64,000 bases of DNA from Moniliophthora roreri. Its lineage: Eukaryota; Basidiomycota; Agaricomycetes; Agaricales; Marasmiaceae. The position numbers and the translations under genes were made by a program. Location of the stretch: positions 58,392 through 122,391 of the forward strand of contig LATX02000012.1 of NCBI GenBank assembly GCA_001466705.2, in the 5' to 3' direction. Below, piece by piece: positions 57,701-64,000 of the stretch. Within the stretch, counting starts at the first letter, position 1; each line of letters opens with the position of its first letter. The notes beneath the pieces were generated by a model. It ran no database searches. It saw only the letters and a list, made by a program, of their open reading frames with translations, and was not told where the DNA came from.

Positions 57701-58973
57701 ATGGTCAGTGGTATTATGTCTCGTAGCATCCGCAAAGACAGTTAACCCAAAATCCGCCAGACGAGGTTGGCAGTTCTCGTCAATCAAGATATTGCACTGT
57801 TAAGTAACAAATCAGTACAAAAGCTAGAAGTACGCGAGTGGACTAACGCCTTTAATATCTCCATGGACGACCTTCTTCGAATGAAGGTAGTCGATTCCCT
57901 GAACGATCCCGAATAGCTAAATAAGACTATTAGTTATCGACCACTCGTCGTCGTAAGGGTGCACAAGACATACAAGACCATTTATATTCGCCCTCGGATT
58001 CTTCTTCAAGAACTGTATGATAGTCCCATTCACCATCCACGGCGACACCATACACGGATGCCTTGGAAAGTTCTCCGCGTCGATACCCAAGAAGGGCAGG
58101 ACAAACTTGTGTTCCAGTTGACGCCATATGAGTGCTTCCTTGCAGAATTTCTAAAAGCCAAAGTCAGTCCGGACTGATACACGCGACNCTTGGATAGGTC
58201 GATGAGGAGCTTTCTAGCTTCAGCGCGTAAGTCTGGGTCTCGAGTAACTTTGTTCTCGTTATTTTCCTCCAGGATCTGAAAAAGTATTAGCAAAACCTGA
58301 ACGATGGTTAGGATTATGACAAACCTGTTGCAACGCATCCATGAAGGCCTCCGCGTCATTACCCTTCAACGCCCTAGCATCTTCCTTCTCCTTCTCAGAT
58401 GTGAGCACAGTAGCTATCATATCAGCAACCTTTTGCTCGTCCTTTGCAGCTGCCTCGTAGACTTTTGAAGAGTTGGATATCTCCGTGGCATTTAACATCT
58501 ACGAGAGCGCGATGAGGGGGGTACAAAATAAGAACAGGAACAAGATACCTATGGCTGAGAATCACACCATGTACGGCACCGAGAGGGACTTCGTCTTCTG
58601 ATTTAGATAATGTACTGTCTGTCGAGCTAGAGGTGCACTATCAGTCTCGGATCCACTTTGTAGAGACAGATGATTCGACGCGTACCCAAGTGAGTTGCGA
58701 CAGATAGCACGTTCAGCGAGTTCAAAGAGGTGCTTTGAGAGGGATGGATCAGTATAAGCCAAGGAAATAGAGGCATCAAGGCGTCGTACTCACGGAGTAA
58801 ATCTATCCACCAGAGTCCAATCAGTCGTCCAACTAACAAGAGATAACGTGTTCGTACCTCCTGAGGTAGGTCTGACGTGAACATCAGCAAGCTATGCACG
58901 CCGAAAGAACAGGAGCTTTACATTTCGCTGGTTGAGGCGCTCTGATGACTCTGACCGTACCAACAGAATCGGT
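54710..58973 (-). pseudogene. dual-kinase gene copy C, rearranged and gap-joined
   Basis: Same gene as 30.6-36.9 kb but without the 2.68 kb element. 54710-54955 is the pseudokinase end. 54956-55230 is a patch of the N-terminal region, inserted between two TGCTCA/TTCAGT microhomologies. 55231-56939 is the pseudokinase start plus the complete kinase C-lobe (HGDIKG, DFG, MAPELL) and Gly-loop exon. After the n at 56940 the kinase region repeats (56941-58187). After the n at 58188 come N-terminal exons up to the n at 58974. Individual exons are well conserved, so a complete gene may exist in the real chromosome, but not in this assembly. Confidence 0.65.
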
Positions 58974-58974
58974 N

Positions 58975-59570
58975 ATGCATTTAAAACCATCGCGCGCTAG
59001 AGCCTTGAACAAGGATGATAATTAGTACCACGAAGATGACAAGCAAAATTCATAGACAAACATATTTCTTTGCAGTCCGATAGTCCTTGGGAGAAGATTG
59101 CAAATTTTCTGTGATAAATTGCTGCACGGAATCGAAAGAAGGACGCGATGGGTGACTCGAAGACAAGGGTAGCGGACCCTTAGAGCTTCTGACTGATCGG
59201 AATATACCAAGGTCGTCAGCGTAAGTACGACTTGCAAACATGACGGGTACTCGCATGCACGGAGCAAATTTTGACGGTAAAGAGTGCCTAGCCTGTAAAT
59301 GATAGCCCCCTGATCGGCCGCGGGTTGTCCCATCGAGTTGACCTCGTTTGTAATCCGAGCCACAGGAGTGTCGCCAAAATGCGACCTCGATCTCCAGAAC
59401 ACCGTCATAAAGAACCCCACAACACGAGCATCCACGCGCTCCTCGTCTGTGCGAGCAGTTGCCTCTGCTCGAAGGACAAATCGATAGGCAGATTGAATTG
59501 TGGGGGGAGCATGTGTCAGTCCAGAATCAGCGAGCGTTAGAAGAGATTGCGGTGAGAAAGGGTCGGACAT
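58975..59570 (-). CDS. HNH-nuclease-family gene copy C, 3' part missing at an n
   Basis: Exon 1 (59570-59255), exon 2 (59192-59062) and the beginning of exon 3 (59003-58975, ALARDGFKC) match copy B at nearly every base. The intron 1 donor has changed from GT to GC (GCGAGTACC), which fungi occasionally tolerate. The nuclease-like core and the C-terminal half are absent after the n. Otherwise no stop is seen, so this may be a whole gene in the real chromosome. Confidence 0.65.
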
Positions 59571-59954
59571 GATGGTTCAAAACCGAGGAGCAAAAATCGG
59601 CCACGCAAATATTCATAATGCCATGTGGTCTCACGTAAACTTTGCCTGATAGAGCACTCCTGATATACACCAAAAATGGCAGGTGATCCGAAAGCGGCTA
59701 AGTACCCTCCTGCTGGAAGCTGACCGGGACCCCCAATCTCTTAATCTTGTGATACCTTCCGTGACAGTCTGGGCTCGAAAAAACAGTAAACGGAAGTCTT
59801 AAATGCATATTGGGATGGGTGTCCATGATTCATTCAGTAAGTGAGATGAACAATATAATGACAAGTTTCTCTGTCTGACTGTCATGAATGACTGTACAGG
59901 TACTGGGTACTTAAGATCGAGTGCTACCATACCCTACAAGTCTCAAAATCTGCC

Positions 59955-60421
59955 ATCAAGTTCCTTCTAGTCGCTGTTTCTCTCCACTTCCTACTCTCTG
60001 TGCAAGCTAAGGTCGAATGCGAGCCGGGTGCTGAGCCTATGCAACTCCTCACTGGCGGTTGGCGCTGCAAGAGGACCGTAATTGAATATTGAATCCCCGA
60101 TCGTCTCTACTACATGAGCATTGTATGTCTTCTGCTCTCATCAGAATTCTTGGCTAGTCTCATTCTTCTCGGAACTAGGACAAGTTAGATATAGTGCGAT
60201 GCTGCCCAGCTTATCGTCAGCTCGTCGTCTTTGACGAAGAAACCCGAATTGGCCGAGTGAATACACAAATTTATGAAGCTGTCTACGCACTAATCATTTC
60301 TCTTACATAGTGCTGCGGTAGAGAAAAGGTTTACCTTGGAGATGTACCGAACAGCGAGTGTTGCCTTGAAGGAGAAGTTTTGAAGGACGGAGAGTGTTCT
60401 GCTCCTAGTGAAGCCCTTTAA
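59955..60421 (+). pseudogene. short secreted CC-motif gene, broken copy of gene F (gene J)
   Basis: Aligns with gene F over all three exons and introns. The start ATG has become ATC, and a 7-bp block in exon 1 (CGGGAGG in F) is replaced by a second ATTGAAT, giving an in-frame TGA. Exons 2 and 3 (VRCCPAYRQLVVFDEE, CCGREKVYLGD) are untouched. A pseudogene, and a recent one. Confidence 0.75.
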
Positions 60422-60714
60422 TTTACGACTCTGTAATTCTATCATCATCTAGAATGATCCCATGGTTGTAAAACTTAGGATTGTAAAAAAAGCTCGTTTA
60501 GTGCGCACACCTAGTCGTGACCAAGGTGACTGGCGTCACGACCGTATCAGCTTTTTCCCTTACCATGTCGTCCAACTGCGATAGGCCCATAGCCAAATAT
60601 CATCTCCATCAATGGGCAAATACTGCAACGACAATGGTCTACTACAAAGTGAAAAGACTGGCTTCAGAAAGAGGCCATTACTTTGTCGTTGTCGTCTGGC
60701 TGTCAGACTTTAGG

Positions 60715-61745
60715 CCCAACGAGATGTTACCGGACGCTATCCGACGCTATCAGACATTATTCGACAAATTCACGAAAATCTGACACGCACCTGACGTTTT
60801 CTGACGTCCATCCGATCAATCGTGCCTGACGACTTCTTCCCGGGCCTCCAACTTGAAGCGTAACCAAACGAGATTCTAGAAAAGAATACGAACTTAGGAG
60901 AAAAAAACCTGTGCTTTGCAGTCCGTGCACAACTCACCTCAAATTCCCCCGTGCCCTGAATTTCCCCACGCTCGCTTCTTTCTTTCTAACCACCACCATC
61001 TCTGCAGCTCCCTCCCACTAGCGCACCCTTTCCCTCTGTCTTATTGTCATCGTCTTTTGTGCCTCCCGCTCTTTTGCTATATCAAGATGGAACCTGATAT
61101 GACGCGCTGAGTCCTGGACATAGATCAGAGGTGGAATGTGGTGCAGGTGAGGTACGTATACTGGTTACTTACCGTGTCTGCAAACTAAAGATATTTCAAC
61201 ACGCCAGGCACCTCAGAGAAGAACTAGACGATAGCACCAAAACATTTTCAACATAAAGCTATATGTCGTGAGTCGATCATAGAACATCACTATCCTTTTC
61301 CTAATCTATGTGCTATAGGTAGTGGTCAATGTTGCGTCTCCTGGAGCTGGGCGGAGGGTCTGGAGTGGGGCAGAGGGTTGGGGCAGAGGGTTTTACTCAC
61401 TCTTGCAGTACAGTGGGAGTCTGGGTGGTTTGGGTAGATCAGAGAGCTCACGCGCTCACACGCTCACATTGCTATGTATGTTGTACTCGGTAGCACCTCC
61501 AGTGTATTTTAGTACTTTGACAATATAGTTCATTACTAGACACTATCAGACACGATCAGACGGAATCCGATGCCTAATAGAGCCTGTTAGAAGCTACCTA
61601 TGAAACGTCGAATAATGTCAGATAACGTCTGATAATGTCTGAATTATTCCGGGTTAAGGACACTATCAGACGTTATCAGACGTTATCAGACGAAGCCGGG
61701 TGTTGTCAGATAATGTCGAATAATGTCTGATAAAACCTCACTGGG
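60715..61745. mobile_element. TATCAGAC-repeat transposon (copy 3, complete)
   Basis: 1,031 bp. Ends CCCAACGAGATGTTA and, inverted, CCCAGTGAGGTTTTA. Target duplication CTTTAGG at 60708-60714 and 61746-61752; the empty site is at 52475-52481. Arrays of TATCAGACRTTATC / GTCTGATAATGTC units lie near both ends, densest in the right 230 bp. The interior contains short frames only, no transposase. A non-autonomous DNA transposon; the 7-bp duplication and subterminal arrays do not let me fix the superfamily (hAT- or KDZ-related are possibilities). Confidence 0.88.
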
Positions 61746-62435
61746 CTTTAGGGCTGGTGAGTTCTAATATTGAATCATGCAAGATTCATATGGCTGAATT
61801 TCCGGTAGGCTTAAGCAGGATCTGTCAGCACTTATGANACTTAGGATTGTAAAAAAAAGCTTGTTTAGCGCGCACACCTAGTCGTGACCAAGGTGACTGG
61901 CGTCACGACCGTATCAGCTTTTTCCCTTACCATGTCGTCCAACGGCGATAGGCCCGTAGCCAAATATCATCTTCATCAATGGGCAAGTACTGCAACGACA
62001 ATGATCTACTGCAAGGTGAAAAGACTGGCCTCGGAAAGGGGCCATTGCTTTGTCGTTGTCGTCTGGCTGTCAGACTTTGGGGCTGGTGAGTTCCAATATT
62101 GAATCATGCAAGATTCATATGGCTGAATTTCCGGTAGGCTTAAGCAGGATCTGTCAGCACTTATGAAAACCTTCCAGCGTTCAGCTGTTTTATGATTATT
62201 TTCAAGAACTTGGTTTTCCATGGAAGGATTGGCGGCTGGAAGGATTTAGAATGCGAGTTGTAACTCAGTGTGTGACGCGACATTCCTTTCGAAGCCATAC
62301 TGACAGGCATAGCAGCTCTAATCTGTCAACGAGGCTCAAGGTTCGATGCCAGGTTTCTAATAAAGACGACTACATGGCTATAAAGTCCAACCAGCACGCA
62401 AAAAACCCGTTATCCCAACCCAATCACCCCCGGTC

Positions 62436-63910
62436 ATGAAGCTCCTTCTGCTCAGCTCTTTGTTATGCTCTATTGTCTCTATAAATGCCCAAGCCCCGCC
62501 AATCCAGTGTCCCGTGGGCCAGGAACCTGTTGAGGTTGCACCAGGTGATTGGAGGTGCAGGTCCACAGTCGTCATATGTCTGGAGGGCTGGTCTGAATAT
62601 TTTGCCTCCGTCGTAGGTTGTTGTCACTTGGAGGTTCTCAACAGTGACTAACCCTTGGCTAGGATACTCTGACACAGATGCATTGTTGTGCACCAAGCTG
62701 CCAACTGGTCATCTACACCACTGACAACAAATTATACCCTGTTGATATGTTAGGAATGTCATTGTTCCAAGGATTCCAACATACGATGGTGAGGATTTTC
62801 TGTTACAAGATGCACATGACTGAACCCTGGGGCCAAAACTACTCATGAAAAACAACGTTTATGAGAANCAATATCCTGCCAGCGGTGTACAAAGAGAAAA
62901 CTCAGGTCGGTGTAGTACGTATACTCCCCACCATCTGATTCATCCCCGGCTAATTCACTTCCCAGTGCTGTGCAGCAGCACAGTCTACGTCAGTGAAAAG
63001 CCAAACGGTTTATGTTGCAACCCAGGCGAGATCATCCAGGATGGGAAATGTGCTGTTCCTCCTCCACCGCCTCCACCGCCTCCTCCAGGTCCCTCAGAAG
63101 GCTGCCCGAGTCAACCGAACAATGCTTGCAGGTTGCGCAAGGCTTGCGGAACCGGAACAGCAAATGGCTTGCAATATGGAAGCTGCTACCAGATAACGTT
63201 CTCTGACGGAAGTGGCAACCAACTTGGCAGAGGATACACCCAAGATGATAACACAGCACACCCAGACGTATATGTGCAGAGAGGCTGGGTCTCGTGAGTC
63301 GCTTCGTGTCGCGTTTGGGTTGGAGGTTACGTTCTCATGGGTGGCACCAGAAACATCCCGTACAGGATCTGCAAGTCAGCAACTGATTGTGGTACGGGTG
63401 CCGTTCAGTCCACTGATGTCTTCGTCATTGAAGACCAAATCGGACCCATGAACGATGCTGCGGGTACCAAGGGCTGGGTAAAGTCTGCTATCACTATCAA
63501 GTCAATGGGTGCTGAGTGATTCTTGGGCAGCTGAACAACGCGGCGGATCCAAATTTCATCACGATTACCACCGCTGCAGCGCAAGCCGGCAAATTCAAGG
63601 GTAAAACTTCGTGCTCTGCCTGCAAATGTGTCGTCTCCTTGACGGGTGACACCCGTGGCCTCACTTTGAACGGTGTGCTGGAGCCCGAGGAGCGTCGCCA
63701 GTCTGGATTGGGTTACAGAATGTCATTCGTGAGTTCAGCCCGTCTAATCCACTTTAGTACACTGCTGACCCTTATGGCAACTAGCGACCTAACGCAGGTG
63801 CCGCTGTGACCTTTGAGTTTGCTGAGGTTCCTTGCGTTGCAGGCCCTGTGCTCGGAAAGGCACAGCTCGGCCCTGTAGGTAACGCTGCCCAAGTACTGCT
63901 GGGTATTTAA
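62436..63910 (+). pseudogene. long secreted CC-motif gene, most complete but frameshifted copy (gene K)
   Basis: Exon 1 62436-62612. Exon 2 is interrupted by the foreign segment, itself cut by the n at 62868. Exon 3 62966-63293 lacks 1 nt relative to gene G. Exon 4 63351-63477, exon 5 63531-63728 and exon 6 63785-63910 are intact and show the full C-terminal half: NIPYRICKSATDCGTGAV, FVIEDQIGPM, a TSCSACKCVVSL motif, RRQSGLGYRMSF, VTFEFAEVPCVAG and GNAAQVLLGI. It supplies the reference for the 3' exons missing in gene G. As read it cannot make the full protein. If the 1-nt difference and insertion are handled by splicing it could be active, but I see no signals for that. Confidence 0.7.
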
Positions 63911-64000
63911 AGCGTCGTCGTTGCATGTAGATTCGGTCTGGAGTAAAACAAACGTTCTTGTTTCGTCTTAGACATATATAACATTAACCAAAACACCATA

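Larger units (their letters stand above)
21431..62868. other. ten single-n contig joins
   Basis: Single n at 21431, 27700, 29889, 30460, 41763, 56940, 58188, 58974, 61838 and 62868. Comparison with duplicate copies shows missing sequence at 29889 (about 85 bp), 30460 (about 30 bp), 58188 and 62868, and backward jumps (unresolved repeats) at 56940 and 61838. The order and copy number of units from 27 kb onward should therefore be treated as provisional. Confidence 0.85.

Noticed and set aside
59945..59990. Possible alternative start for gene J upstream of the lost ATG
   Set aside because: No in-frame ATG precedes the signal peptide, and an in-frame TGA in exon 1 would stop it anyway.

Overview
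The window looks like part of a mushroom-forming basidiomycete (Agaricomycetes) chromosome. Evidence: eukaryotic genes with many 50-65 nt GT-AG introns, F-box/LRR-type proteins, expanded TKL-type kinases, an HNH nuclease family with a CCHIFSES-type core, GPI-anchored proteins resembling those annotated as macrofage activating glycoprotein, and a Mutator-like (MULE) transposon of the fungal type. I cannot name the genus. Ten isolated n characters mark contig joins, and several of them fall in places where the duplicated copies show that sequence is missing or repeated.

Layout. 1-7.7 kb: gene-poor or poorly resolved, with one unrecognised multi-exon region (minus), a Cys-rich zinc-binding protein (3.2-4.3 kb) and a small two-exon gene (6.8 kb). 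7.8-13.3 kb: a tiny Kex2-type secreted six-cysteine peptide, an F-box protein (minus), and an unusual F-box protein with a gag-like N terminus, an EG-rich repeat and an acidic tail. 13.7-18.0 kb: two tandem GPI-anchored secreted proteins sharing a five-exon structure. 18.7-24.0 kb: three intact members of a secreted Cys-rich family (CC-motif modules); two of them are 306-residue convergent twins with identical exon lengths.

25.9-64 kb is a broken tandem array. Its unit is [short CC-motif secreted gene +] [long CC-motif secreted gene +] [dual-kinase gene -] [HNH gene -]. It is partly duplicated three or more times and riddled with DNA transposons whose ends and target duplications can be read directly: a 2.68 kb long-TIR element (TSD CTTCTTC), a hAT-like MITE (TSD TTGAAGAT), PIF/Harbinger-like elements (TAA), approximately 1 kb elements full of TATCAGACRTTATC repeats (TSD CTTTAGG, with an empty site at another copy), and a 5.8 kb MULE whose transposase carries TGA stops at presumed CGA codons. 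In the long secreted family only the 27.0 kb copy keeps its frame in the sequence present; the 28.9, 52.8 and 62.4 kb copies share an insertion and a 1-nt frameshift. One HNH copy (42.7-44.1 kb) is intact.

The strangest observation: in three places one duplicate copy carries the base-by-base complement of its paralogue WITHOUT reversal (47, 29 and 55 bp, at 46/47, 29/29 and 55/55 matches). Ordinary inversion gives a reverse complement, so no standard DNA rearrangement explains this. It is either an assembly/editing artefact or something undescribed, and raw reads would settle it.
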